Shown in pieces: positions 1-7,314 of a stretch of 28,913 bases of DNA; the first letter of the stretch is position 1; every line of letters begins with the position of its first letter. Origin of the DNA: CAZEYT01 sp964516295. Its GTDB lineage: Bacteria > Verrucomicrobiota > Verrucomicrobiia > Chthoniobacterales > Terrimicrobiaceae. Location of the stretch: assembly GCA_964516295.1 (NCBI GenBank), contig CAZEYT010000036.1:1-28913 (forward strand), in the 5' to 3' direction. The translations under genes were made by a program, and so were the position numbers. A model generated the notes under the pieces. The model had not been told where the DNA came from, searched no databases, and was given only the letters and a program-made list of their open reading frames with translations.

Positions 1-137
1 TCGACGCCACGGGCAATGGCCAGCCAGAACATGACCCCGGCAACGGCGATCATGATGACGTTGGGTCCGCCCTGATCGAGCAAAAATCGGGAGCCTTCCA
101 GCAGGCCACCGAACCCTTGGAAGACGGCGTCGATCAT
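1..137 (-). CDS. Sodium-pumping decarboxylase beta subunit, second copy (5' end only)
   Basis: This is the first 45 codons of a gene that runs off the left edge of the window. The translation begins MIDAVFQGFGG and continues into a hydrophobic segment reading NVIMIAVAGVMFWLAIARG. That matches the N-terminal region and first membrane helix of OadB/MmdB, the integral membrane subunit that decarboxylates carboxybiotin and exports sodium. The ATG overlaps the stop codon of the preceding small gamma-like gene (ATGA), which fixes the start and implies coupled translation. A complete OadB-type gene already lies upstream at 1043-2395, so this would be a second beta subunit in the same operon. The assignment rests on a short stretch and on context; the catalytic region is outside the window. 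Confidence 0.7.
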   Translation of the reverse strand, partial: MIDAVFQGFGGLLEGSRFLLDQGGPNVIMIAVAGVMFWLAIARGV

Positions 138-283
138 TCTTTGGCCTTGGTCGTGGGGTGGTGCGGCGGCGGGGGAAAGATTTTCGTGAGTGCCTGGATG
201 AGAAGCGTGATCAGGAAGAGCGCGAAGAGCGTTCCCCCAAGGCCGACGACCAGCATGGTCAATCCGAAAGAAAGATTGCTCAT
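134..283 (-). CDS. Small OadG-type gamma subunit, single membrane helix
   Basis: This is a 49-residue protein starting MSNLSFGLTMLVVG. One hydrophobic helix covers about residues 6-32 and is followed by a short Pro/His-rich and charged tail (FPPPPHHPTTKAKE). The pattern of a short N-terminus, one helix and a hydrophilic tail is that of OadG/MmdD, the small subunit that holds biotin-dependent sodium pumps together. In-frame codons extend upstream of this ATG, but they overlap the previous gene and encode non-membrane sequence, so the ATG at 283 is preferred. It starts 7 bases after the stop of the gene at 291-614 and overlaps the next beta-subunit gene by 4 bases. Similarity at this length is weak; operon position carries much of the call. 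Confidence 0.65.
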   Translation of the reverse strand: MSNLSFGLTMLVVGLGGTLFALFLITLLIQALTKIFPPPPHHPTTKAKE

Positions 284-290
284 GGCGGAT

Positions 291-614
291 TCAACGGACG
301 GCGTGTGATCCAAAGTGGGATCGTCGTCCCTCGCGCGACCAGAGTGTCTCCACGGGATGAACGGAAAGGAGGCGGTGGTTTGCTCCGAGGGCCACATCCA
401 CCGCGGCAATGATGGCCACCAATTCATCCGGCGAGGCCGGCACGCCCGGATGAGTCTCCGGGCGGTGTTCCAAAGGAGCCGACCGGCCGAGCGATCTCAA
501 CTCGCGCCGGAGTTGGGCGACCGCACCCGCGAGGATGACAACGGCCACGGCCAACACGATGACCATCGCCGTTTCAAACTCGAGTATCTCCGCGGCGGCA
601 AGCGTTGCAGGCAT
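291..614 (-). CDS. OadG-like gamma subunit with C-terminal module
   Basis: This 107-residue protein has one membrane helix at about residues 16-35, a basic linker, and a C-terminal module at about 62-107. The module begins SPDELVAIIAAVDVALG and ends EGRRSHFGSHAVR. The gene at 2403-2786 has the same plan and an alignable module (PEIRAAIIAAV to EGRRQIFQSHSIR), so the two are paralogues. In the family such proteins are gamma subunits of sodium-translocating decarboxylases, and the tail may contact the cytoplasmic carboxyltransferase or carrier. The ATG shares one base with the stop codon of the biotin carrier gene (TGATG), which implies coupled translation. The role of the tail module is inferred. 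Confidence 0.65.
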   Translation of the reverse strand: MPATLAAAEILEFETAMVIVLAVAVVILAGAVAQLRRELRSLGRSAPLEHRPETHPGVPASPDELVAIIAAVDVALGANHRLLSVHPVETLWSREGRRSHFGSHAVR

Positions 615-1000
615 CAGTCAATCGTAACGAGGACCTGGCCTTCTTCGACCGCGTCGCCGGCGTTGACGAGGATAGAACCGACGGTACCAGCACCCCCGGC
701 ATAAACAAACGTGTTCATTTTCATCGCTTCAATGGTCACCAGTTGGTCACCGGCCGCGACACTTTGTCCGACTTTGCAATCGACCGAGACCACGCGTCCG
801 GCCAGCGGGCTGGTCACCGATCCGCTCCCGGCCACCGGCGCAGCGGCGGGTTTCGGAGCGGAAGAAGTCGGCGGAGCAACGCTGGTCTGCTGAAGCACCG
901 GCGACGCCTGCGGAAGGGCGCCCGGCCTGCCGCCTTCGTCCAGGACCTCAACAACGACCTCATACGTTTTTCCATCAACAGTTACTCGGAGTTTTTTCAT
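614..1000 (-). CDS. Biotin carboxyl carrier protein of methylmalonyl-CoA decarboxylase
   Basis: This 128-residue protein begins MKKLRVTVDGKTYEVVVEV, a common N-terminal strand region of decarboxylase carrier subunits. A Pro/Ala-rich flexible linker (about 28-60) follows, and then a biotinyl domain (about 61-128). The biotin attachment motif EAMKMN is intact, with Lys94 as the modified residue. It carries the carboxyl group from methylmalonyl-CoA, transferred by the alpha subunit encoded at 2803-4347, to the membrane beta subunit. It is the only canonical biotin carrier in the cluster and lies between the two sets of membrane subunits. A 42-base gap separates it from the beta gene upstream; no clear Shine-Dalgarno sequence is visible. 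Confidence 0.9.
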   Translation of the reverse strand: MKKLRVTVDGKTYEVVVEVLDEGGRPGALPQASPVLQQTSVAPPTSSAPKPAAAPVAGSGSVTSPLAGRVVSVDCKVGQSVAAGDQLVTIEAMKMNTFVYAGGAGTVGSILVNAGDAVEEGQVLVTID

Positions 1001-1042
1001 ACAATTTTCAAGGTGACAGGATTCAATTTGTGGGACAAGGGA

Positions 1043-2395
1043 TCAGCGACTAACGGTGGCGATGTAATAACCGGCAATGACCGCGGTGCCGATCACGCCG
1101 GCGACGTTCGGGCCCATGGCGTGCATGAGAAGGTAGTTGCTGGGATCCGCGCGCTGGCCTTCGACCTGAGAAACCCGCGCCGCCATCGGAACCGCGGAGA
1201 CACCGGCCGAACCGATGAGGGGATTGATTTTACTGGCGAGACCGACGTTCAGGATCTTTGCCATCAGCACTCCGCCGGCCGTCGAAACACCAAAGGCCAC
1301 AACGCCGAGGAAGATAATCGAGAGTGTTTCGCCACGGAGAAACCGATCTCCGGTCATGGTCATGCCAACCGAGGTGCCGAGGAAGATGGTGATGACGTTG
1401 ATGATTTCGTTTTGCGAGGCTTTGACAAGGCGCTCGGTCACACCGCATTCGCGGAGGAAATTGCCGAGCATCAGCATTCCGATGAGAGCGGTTGCCGCCG
1501 GAACGAGCAGAATGCAAAGGACGGTGACGAGAAGCGCGAAAGCGAGTTTCTCCAGTTTGCCGACCGGGCGGAGCGATTTCATCCGGATGAGCCGTTCTTT
1601 CCGGGTGGTGAGCAAGCGCATGATCGGCGGCTGGATAAGCGGCACAAGGGCCATGTAGCTGTAAGCCGCCACGGCAATGGCGGGAAGGAGATGCGGGGCC
1701 AGCTTGGATGCCAGAAAAATGGCTGTCGGACCGTCCGCACCGCCGATGATGCCGATGGAGGCGCTTTCGCCGACATTGAATCCCAGAAGGGTCGCTCCCA
1801 TGAAGGTCGCCGCGACGCCGATCTGGGCCGCTGCACCGAGGAGGAGGGTGATCGGACGCGCGATGAGCGGGCCGAAATCAGTGAGAGCCCCGACGCCGAG
1901 AAAGATGAGAGGAGGGAAGATTTCCCATTCGATTCCCTTGGCGATGTAATAATAGAGCCCACCCGGTTCGCGACTGTAGCCGGTGACGAGCGCCATGCCT
2001 TCCGCGATGGCCGATCCTTCGCTGACATGCGTTTGAACGACTTTCCCATGGGCCTGAGCCCGTACCTCCCACCGCACGGGCCTACCTTCCTGCTGGCTTT
2101 CGAGCACAGCGATCAAATCGCCTTCTTGGTAGTCTTGGCCGACTTTCATCGGATACTCGACAACGACTCCGGCGACAGGACTGTAAACAACGCCCGCCGG
2201 CTCGTTAACCAAGCCGATGGACGGCAAATTGGCCAGGAGCGCTCCAAAGGCAATCGGAACCAGCAGTAGGGGCTCGAAACCTTTGTAAACCGCCAGATAC
2301 AGCAACACGACCACGACCATCCACATCACCGGCATTTGCCAAGTCACATTGGGAAATCCGGTGAGCTGGAAAAAGTCGAGGAAGTCTTTGATCAT
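1043..2395 (-). CDS. Sodium-pumping decarboxylase beta subunit with inserted lipoyl-like domain
   Basis: This 450-residue integral membrane protein belongs to the OadB/MmdB/GcdB family, which decarboxylates carboxybiotin and exports Na+. Family landmarks are clear: FEPLLLVPIAFG (40-51), IFPPLIFLGVGALTDFGPL (159-177), GIIGGADGPTAIF (215-227), SYMALVPLIQPPI, NPLIGSAGVSAVPMAARV (391-408) and LLMHAMGPNVAGVIG. Asp221, Asn391 and Ser400 keep the spacing of the residues I recall as functional in the Klebsiella protein. The loop at about 63-145 is odd. It reads as a barrel-sandwich (biotinyl/lipoyl) domain (VYSPVAGVVVEYPMKVGQ, EGDLIAVLES, AHGKVVQTHVSEGSAIAEG), but the MKM motif is replaced by SQQEG. 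The ATG at 2395 is chosen because translation upstream is non-membrane sequence overlapping the gamma gene. Confidence 0.93.
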   Translation of the reverse strand: MIKDFLDFFQLTGFPNVTWQMPVMWMVVVVLLYLAVYKGFEPLLLVPIAFGALLANLPSIGLVNEPAGVVYSPVAGVVVEYPMKVGQDYQEGDLIAVLESQQEGRPVRWEVRAQAHGKVVQTHVSEGSAIAEGMALVTGYSREPGGLYYYIAKGIEWEIFPPLIFLGVGALTDFGPLIARPITLLLGAAAQIGVAATFMGATLLGFNVGESASIGIIGGADGPTAIFLASKLAPHLLPAIAVAAYSYMALVPLIQPPIMRLLTTRKERLIRMKSLRPVGKLEKLAFALLVTVLCILLVPAATALIGMLMLGNFLRECGVTERLVKASQNEIINVITIFLGTSVGMTMTGDRFLRGETLSIIFLGVVAFGVSTAGGVLMAKILNVGLASKINPLIGSAGVSAVPMAARVSQVEGQRADPSNYLLMHAMGPNVAGVIGTAVIAGYYIATVSR

Positions 2396-2402
2396 GGAGG
2401 GG

Positions 2403-2786
2403 CTATCGAATGCTGTGGGACTGGAAGATTTGACGCCGCCCCTCGACCGACCAGGCCTGAACAAAAGGGCTGACGGGATGAATCTCATGCACGCGGGCCG
2501 AGCCCCCGGTGACCGAATAGACAGCGGCGATAATCGCCGCGCGGATCTCGGGTGCAATAAGTTCCGTCCCGCCGCCGACAAGGGTGGCCACCGCGCCGGA
2601 GCCTTTGGCGGCGACCGCCTGCGGCCGGGTGATGCGTTCCATCAGGAGTCCGATCAGCCAGACAAAAATCGCCAAGCCGCCCAAAGAGGTCATGACGACC
2701 ATCACACCAACCGTTTGATACCCGAGATTCTCGAAGAGTCCCGGATGTCCGGTAATCGGTTGGGTAGCGAGGAGGGGCGCGAACAT
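2403..2786 (-). CDS. OadG-like gamma subunit, first copy, with C-terminal module
   Basis: This 127-residue protein has one membrane helix at about residues 25-49, a small-residue linker, and a C-terminal module at 79-127 starting PEIRAAIIAAVYSVTGG and ending EGRRQIFQSHSIR. The helix plus tail fits the OadG gamma subunit that assembles sodium-translocating decarboxylases. The tail module recurs in the gene at 291-614. A good ribosome binding site (GGAAGGAAG) lies just upstream of the ATG. The gene sits between mmdA and the first beta gene, with 16 and 7 bases between them, so the order alpha-gamma-beta is that of a methylmalonyl-CoA decarboxylase operon. The tail probably binds a soluble subunit, but that is inference. 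Confidence 0.75.
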   Translation of the reverse strand: MFAPLLATQPITGHPGLFENLGYQTVGVMVVMTSLGGLAIFVWLIGLLMERITRPQAVAAKGSGAVATLVGGGTELIAPEIRAAIIAAVYSVTGGSARVHEIHPVSPFVQAWSVEGRRQIFQSHSIR

Positions 2787-2802
2787 GGCGTCTTCCTTCC
2801 GA

Positions 2803-4347
2803 TCAAAGAGGAATGTTGCCGTGTTTCTTTGGAGGACGAGTTTCGCGCTTGGAGAGCGTATTGCGAAGGGCCATGGCGATGGCGGCCCGTGTGTAGCCCG
2901 GATCGATGACGTCGGTCACAAGACCTTTGCCTGCCGCCTGGTAGGGCGAGGCAAACTTCGCACGATATTCTTCGATGAGTTTCTTTTCCTCGTCGGGATT
3001 CTTCTCGATCTCACGCTTGTAGAGAATTTTCACCGCGCCTTCTGCTCCCATCACGGCGATTTCGGCCGTCGGCCACGCGAACACGAGATCAGCGCCGAGG
3101 TCCTGACTGCACATGGCCAGGTAGGCTCCGCCGTAAGCTTTGCGGAGGATGACGGTAATCTTGGGCACTGTCGCCGCGCCATAAGCAAAGAGCATCTTCG
3201 CCCCGTGACGAATGATGCCACCGCGCTCCTGAGCAACACCCGGGAGAAAGCCGCCGGTATCGACGAGCGTGACGATGGGGATGTTGAAGATATTGCAAAA
3301 GCGAATAAATCGGGCGCCTTTGTCCGAGGCATCGATATCCAATGCACCGGCTTTGACCGTCGGTTGGTTGGCGATGATGCCGACGACCACGCCTTGGATG
3401 CGGGCGAAGCCGACGACGAGATTTTTCGCCCAATCCATCTGAACCTCAAAAAAGTCGGCCCCATCCACGAGGCGGCCAATGACCTTTTTGACGTCGATCG
3501 GATTCTTCGAATCCTCCGGAATGAGGTCGTTCATTCCGGGATCCGCATCGAGCACCAAGGGTTCGCCGAGTTGATGCGGCGGGTCCATGATGTTGTTCGA
3601 CGGAAGAAACGAGAGAAGCTTGTGGACGATGGCGACCGCGTGGGCATCGTTCTCGGCGACGAAGTGGATGTTTCCGCTGATGGTCGCATGCGCCGCTGCG
3701 CTGCCGACTTCGGCCATGGTGCATTTCTGTCCGGTCGCGGCCAGAATCACGTCCGGCCCGCAGATGAACATGTTTGCCTGGTCCTTGACCATGATCTGGA
3801 AATCCGTAAGTGCCGGCGAATAGGCCGCTCCTCCGGCACAGGGACCGGCGATGACCGCGATCTGCGGAACCACGCCCGAGAGATAGACGTTTTTGAAGAA
3901 AACCTTGCCGTAGCCCGAGAGAGATTCGACGCCCTCCTGGATGCGCGCTCCACCGGAATCGTTGAAACAAACGACCGGCATCCCGGAGCGCTGGGCAAAG
4001 TCCATGATGTCACAGATTTTCTGGGCGTGCATGGCACCAAGCGACCCGCCGGCCACGGTGAAATCCTGACTGTAAGCCGCGACAGGACGGTCGCCGACAT
4101 AGCCGGTGCCGGTCACCACGGCATCCGCCGGGAGTTCCTTTTTCTCCATGCCAAAATTGTGACAGGCATGTTTGGCGTGCATTCCAAACTCCAGAAACGT
4201 GCCTGGCTGAAAGAGCGCATCGAGCCGGTCGCGGGCGGTCATGAGTCCCTTCTTGCGGCGGGCCTCCAGCTTGTCCTTTCCGCCGCCAGCGAGGATGCCG
4301 TCGCGGCGGGTTTCGAGTTCTTCGAGGAATTCTTTTTTGATGGCCAT
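2803..4347 (-). CDS. mmdA: Methylmalonyl-CoA decarboxylase alpha subunit (carboxyltransferase)
   Basis: This 514-residue cytoplasmic carboxyltransferase is full length for the family. It has two crotonase-like halves with acyl-CoA and biotin site motifs: SGGARIQEG (131-139), GPCAGGAAYSPAL (168-180), then DTGGFLPGVAQERGGIIRHG and RKAYGGAYLAM in the C-terminal half. The end, KKHGNIPL, is typical of this group and of propionyl-CoA carboxylase beta chains. Sequence alone does not separate the two enzymes. The neighbours (gamma, beta and biotin carrier downstream, epimerase 14 bases upstream, and no biotin carboxylase subunit in the window) favour the sodium-pumping decarboxylase. It would convert (S)-methylmalonyl-CoA to propionyl-CoA by passing CO2 to biotin. 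Confidence 0.92.
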   Translation of the reverse strand: MAIKKEFLEELETRRDGILAGGGKDKLEARRKKGLMTARDRLDALFQPGTFLEFGMHAKHACHNFGMEKKELPADAVVTGTGYVGDRPVAAYSQDFTVAGGSLGAMHAQKICDIMDFAQRSGMPVVCFNDSGGARIQEGVESLSGYGKVFFKNVYLSGVVPQIAVIAGPCAGGAAYSPALTDFQIMVKDQANMFICGPDVILAATGQKCTMAEVGSAAAHATISGNIHFVAENDAHAVAIVHKLLSFLPSNNIMDPPHQLGEPLVLDADPGMNDLIPEDSKNPIDVKKVIGRLVDGADFFEVQMDWAKNLVVGFARIQGVVVGIIANQPTVKAGALDIDASDKGARFIRFCNIFNIPIVTLVDTGGFLPGVAQERGGIIRHGAKMLFAYGAATVPKITVILRKAYGGAYLAMCSQDLGADLVFAWPTAEIAVMGAEGAVKILYKREIEKNPDEEKKLIEEYRAKFASPYQAAGKGLVTDVIDPGYTRAAIAMALRNTLSKRETRPPKKHGNIPL

Positions 4348-4361
4348 GATCGTTTGTGGGA

Positions 4362-4790
4362 TTAGTGCGTTGTGCCGCCGGGTTTCGGTTGGCAGAATTC
4401 GGTCAGCACGCCGAAGGTGCTTTTTGGGTGAAGGAAGGCGACGAGCTTTCCGCCGGCACCGTCGATGGGAACCTCGTGAATGAGCCGCACACCGGCTTCC
4501 TTCGCTTGGCCGAGTTGGTCTTCGATGCCGGTCGTGGCAAACGCGATGTGGTGAATCCCCTCTCCGCGCGACTCGATAAACTTCGCCACCGGGCTTTCGG
4601 GATCGGTCGGCTCGAGGAGTTCAAGATGAACTTCGCCGCACGCGAGAAAGGCCGTGCGGACTTTTTGTGATGGAACTTCCTCGATGTGCTCGCAGTGGAG
4701 ACCGAGGGCTTTTTCGTAATAGGGAAGGCTCGCCTCGATGGACTTGACCGCGATTCCCAGATGATCAATTTTTTGAATACCAGCGCTCAT
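4362..4790 (-). CDS. mce: Methylmalonyl-CoA epimerase
   Basis: This 142-residue protein of the vicinal oxygen chelate (glyoxalase) fold interconverts (R)- and (S)-methylmalonyl-CoA, linking the B12 mutase to the decarboxylase. Two beta-alpha modules are visible: KIDHLGIAVKSIEASLPYYEKALG (about 7-30) and EGIHHIAFATTGIEDQLGQAK (about 77-97). Likely metal ligands are His10, a residue of the HLELLE strand (55-60), His81 and Glu131 (VLTEF). The ATG at 4790 gives the family's length; codons upstream run into the carbonic anhydrase gene and do not resemble the family. An 8-bp perfect inverted repeat (4800-4820) ends 9 bases before the start codon and may mark separate control of this gene and mmdA. 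Confidence 0.93.
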   Translation of the reverse strand: MSAGIQKIDHLGIAVKSIEASLPYYEKALGLHCEHIEEVPSQKVRTAFLACGEVHLELLEPTDPESPVAKFIESRGEGIHHIAFATTGIEDQLGQAKEAGVRLIHEVPIDGAGGKLVAFLHPKSTFGVLTEFCQPKPGGTTH

Positions 4791-4799
4791 GTGAATGCA

Positions 4800-4820
4800 G
4801 ATATTAGTAAATCTAATATC
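4800..4820. promoter_or_regulatory. AT-rich inverted repeat upstream of the epimerase gene
   Basis: The arms GATATTAG (4800-4807) and CTAATATC (4813-4820) are perfect inverted repeats around a 5-base centre, in the 53-base gap between the carbonic anhydrase and epimerase genes. The site is strikingly AT-rich for its surroundings. It could be an operator for a dimeric repressor or an mRNA hairpin just ahead of the start codon. I see no convincing -35/-10 pair with it, so whether it marks an internal promoter is open. Confidence 0.45.
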
Positions 4821-4843
4821 AACGCAGAGCGCAATCCTTTTTC

Positions 4844-5389
4844 TCAGGGCAGGTCGTTCTTTTGCTGAAGCGCAGCGTGGGCCCGGGCGACGGAGATGTA
4901 TTTTTCCGCCCATGCACGAAGGCCGAGTCGCTCTTCCGGTCGGAGTTCCCGGACGACGCGGCCCGGAGCGCCCATGACCATCGAGCCCGGAGGAATCTTC
5001 GTCCGGGGTGTGACGACCGCTCCGGCAGCGATGAGGCATTGGTCGCCGATTTCCGCGCCATCGAGAATGACCGAGCGCATGCCGATCAAACACTCATCTC
5101 CCACCGTGCAGGCATGAACGATTGCGCCATGTCCGATGGTGCAATAGGCACCGACCACGGCCGGAAGATCGTCTGCCAAATGCACGATTGATCCATCCTG
5201 CACGTTGGTTCCCTCGCCGATGATGATCGACTCAATATCGCCGCGGAGGACGGAACCGTAGAAGACGCTGGCATCCTTGCCGAGCCGGACATCGCCCATA
5301 ATGCTCGCATTGCGCGCGACGAAGGCCGCGGAGGCAAGATCGGGGCTTCGTTGCAGGAATTTCTCAAGACGGTCGTCGATGGTTTTCAT
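4844..5389 (-). CDS. Gamma-carbonic anhydrase family protein (left-handed beta-helix)
   Basis: This 181-residue protein has the hexapeptide-repeat pattern of a left-handed beta-helix trimer (for example SIMGDVRLGKDASVFYGSVLRGD and VVGAYCTIGHGAIVHACTVGD) followed by a C-terminal helix. Three histidines at the positions expected for gamma-class metal ligands are present: His70 (IVHLAD), His87 and His92 (GHGAIVHAC). The family includes carbonic anhydrases and the YrdA/PaaY-like group whose activities vary. In this operon, with a bicarbonate-using PEP carboxylase and a CO2-releasing decarboxylase, CO2/bicarbonate interconversion is a reasonable role, but it is inferred. Its ATG overlaps the stop codon of the repeat-protein gene (ATGA). 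Confidence 0.85.
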   Translation of the reverse strand: MKTIDDRLEKFLQRSPDLASAAFVARNASIMGDVRLGKDASVFYGSVLRGDIESIIIGEGTNVQDGSIVHLADDLPAVVGAYCTIGHGAIVHACTVGDECLIGMRSVILDGAEIGDQCLIAAGAVVTPRTKIPPGSMVMGAPGRVVRELRPEERLGLRAWAEKYISVARAHAALQQKNDLP

Positions 5390-7314
5390 TTCAAAAGGCG
5401 TTGGCGGGTTTCGGCGGGAAGCTGCGATTTTTCGATCCAGGCGCGGGCGGAGGCCGTGTCCTGGCGCATCCAGTCCCGGGCGAGACTTTCGATCTGCCGA
5501 TCGCGATTGTTTTGGTCAGAAATTCCCGCGGCCCAAGAGAGAGCCGTCTCGGGATCCTCGGTGGCAATTTTTCTGGAGAGACTTGTGATGGCACCGTCTT
5601 TGACGGCACCACCGGGTTGGCGAGAGAGCCACTCCGCAGCAGCTTCAGCATCTTTGGAGGCCCAACGGTCGATCACCGTTTGCATGGCCGGCCCCCGATC
5701 CGCCTCGGGCAGTACGGGAACCTGACGGGCGGCTTCCGAGGGCGACACATTCGCCCAATTTCCCAAGGCGTCCCTTATGACGTCGCGACGGTCGTTGTCC
5801 TCCGTCAGAGAACTCGCCCATCGAAGAACGGCCTGCGGGTCCTTTCGGCTCCAAGCCCCGGCCACGGACCGAATCGCCGAACCGCGCACGCCGGGTTCGA
5901 GCGACTGGGCGGCGAGAATCGCCTTCTCCGGTTCGTCCGCCCCCCATCGGGAGAAAAGGCTGTTGAGTGCGTTGCGGCGGCTTTCGCCCTCGGGCAGCTG
6001 CCGTGCCCATGCGAGAACCTCGGGGCGATTGCCCGTCGCCGCCCACGAGGAGACGATTTGGGAAGCCGCTTGCGATTGAGCGCGTCCCGGCGGCAGCGAG
6101 GAAATGGAAGCGGCGGCCTCGGCAGGGTTTTCCCTCGCCCACGAGGAGAAAATCCCGGAAATCGCCTGCTGGAAATTATCTCCGGCCGGCATGTGCTCGA
6201 TCACCGCCTCCAGCAATTGTTGACGGTTGGCTCCGGGATTCATGCTCATTTGCCGGAGAATGTCCGAGCGCAGGGTGGAGTCCGGCACGCTCAGCGCGTA
6301 GTTGAGCGCGGCGGGGAAGTCGTTTCGCGACCAAGCTCCGACGGCGGAGGCGAGCGCGAGTTGGCGCAACGCCGTCTCCGGAATCTCGGAAGCCGCTCGC
6401 AGGGCCGCTTGGGGATTGCTTTGCGCCCAAGATTGGATCACGTGCATGCGTGAGTCCCTGTGCAATTCGGCCGACGGGGGCAAGGACATGGCAAGCTTCC
6501 AAGCACCCTCCGGATCACTTTGGGCCATCGACGAGAGGAGGCTCATCCGCGCTTGGTCGGCGTGGCGGCCTTTCAGTTGACCCAGCGCAGCTTTGGCACC
6601 CTCGGGGTCTTTCCGGGCCCACTGGTAAAAGATCATCGACATCGAGAAATCCTCCTCGTTATCGCCATCGGCCTGGGTTGCCATCTCAAAGGCCCGCCGG
6701 GGATCTTTCGACGCAAGATGCATCAACGCGGTCGAGCGGATCTGGCGTCGCGTTTGAAAATCCTCGACCGAATCAGCCATCGCCAGTGATCGCACCGGAT
6801 TGGTAAGGGCCACCGCCGAAACGACGGACGAGAGCGCCATCTGACGAGGCCCGCCGGGTGGCATTTGCTGGGCGAATTTCCAAGCGGCTTCGGGATCTTT
6901 TTCGGCAAAGGCTCCCATGACGAGTCCCCACCCCATCTCCTGCCCGCTTCCCGGCTGGGCCGCGAGGGACGACGCGATCTCGGCGATGTTGGAAACCCGC
7001 AAGCGGTCGGCGAGATCCGCCCACTGACGAAGCGATCCGATCATTCCAAATCCCATCTGGTCCAATCCATCCATTTCCGCGCGAAACTGGGCGACGGTCA
7101 GCGGACGCGTTCCCGGGGGGATGGGATCGCGGGCGCTGACCGCATCGGCAACAGGTTGGCGGTCGATGGAAAGCAGCGTCGAGGAGACGGATTCGATGGA
7201 AGTCTTTCCCGTGGGTGTCGGACCGGACGAACGGGCCAGAAAAAAACCGGCCCCGGCCCCGGCGAGAAAGGTTCCGCCGATGGTCACGGCGAGGAGTGGA
7301 GGTGACAAGGTCAT
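5386..7314 (-). CDS. Membrane-anchored helical-repeat protein with W-A-x-x-D-P repeats, function unknown
   Basis: I do not recognise this 642-residue protein as a named family. One hydrophobic segment at about residues 8-27 looks like a membrane anchor or uncleaved signal, and a low-complexity spacer follows. From about residue 110 to the end there are roughly fourteen degenerate helical repeats of about 30-38 residues. Each centres on W-A/S-x-x-D/N-P-x-x-A followed by a LP-x-G-x-x-R turn, for example QWARKDPEGAKAAL, AWSRKDPQAVLRWA and RWASKDAEAAAEWL. This predicts an alpha-solenoid of TPR or HEAT type, so a scaffold or binding role is likely. It is coupled by ATGA overlaps to meaB upstream and the carbonic anhydrase-like gene downstream, which suggests a link to the same metabolic unit. 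Confidence 0.8.
   Translation of the reverse strand: MTLSPPLLAVTIGGTFLAGAGAGFFLARSSGPTPTGKTSIESVSSTLLSIDRQPVADAVSARDPIPPGTRPLTVAQFRAEMDGLDQMGFGMIGSLRQWADLADRLRVSNIAEIASSLAAQPGSGQEMGWGLVMGAFAEKDPEAAWKFAQQMPPGGPRQMALSSVVSAVALTNPVRSLAMADSVEDFQTRRQIRSTALMHLASKDPRRAFEMATQADGDNEEDFSMSMIFYQWARKDPEGAKAALGQLKGRHADQARMSLLSSMAQSDPEGAWKLAMSLPPSAELHRDSRMHVIQSWAQSNPQAALRAASEIPETALRQLALASAVGAWSRNDFPAALNYALSVPDSTLRSDILRQMSMNPGANRQQLLEAVIEHMPAGDNFQQAISGIFSSWARENPAEAAASISSLPPGRAQSQAASQIVSSWAATGNRPEVLAWARQLPEGESRRNALNSLFSRWGADEPEKAILAAQSLEPGVRGSAIRSVAGAWSRKDPQAVLRWASSLTEDNDRRDVIRDALGNWANVSPSEAARQVPVLPEADRGPAMQTVIDRWASKDAEAAAEWLSRQPGGAVKDGAITSLSRKIATEDPETALSWAAGISDQNNRDRQIESLARDWMRQDTASARAWIEKSQLPAETRQRLLK

Noticed and set aside
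1016..1023. A single ACAGGATT between the biotin carrier and beta-subunit genes
   Set aside because: It matches the 9-bp unit at the GxxExxY cassette, but one 8-base match is expected by chance in a window this size and it is not tandem.
605..2269. Long plus-strand open frame of 554 codons
   Set aside because: It lies antisense to the biotin carrier and beta-subunit genes, is rich in Arg/Asp/Gly typical of reverse-strand shadows in GC-rich DNA, and has no recognisable domain.
2785..4365. Plus-strand open frame of 526 codons
   Set aside because: It is antisense to mmdA along its whole length; mmdA has clear catalytic motifs and the reverse frame has none.
4821..4843. Promoter -35/-10 pair upstream of the epimerase gene
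   Set aside because: TTGCGC or TTGATA and TAATAT are present nearby, but the spacings of 22 and 10 bases are wrong.
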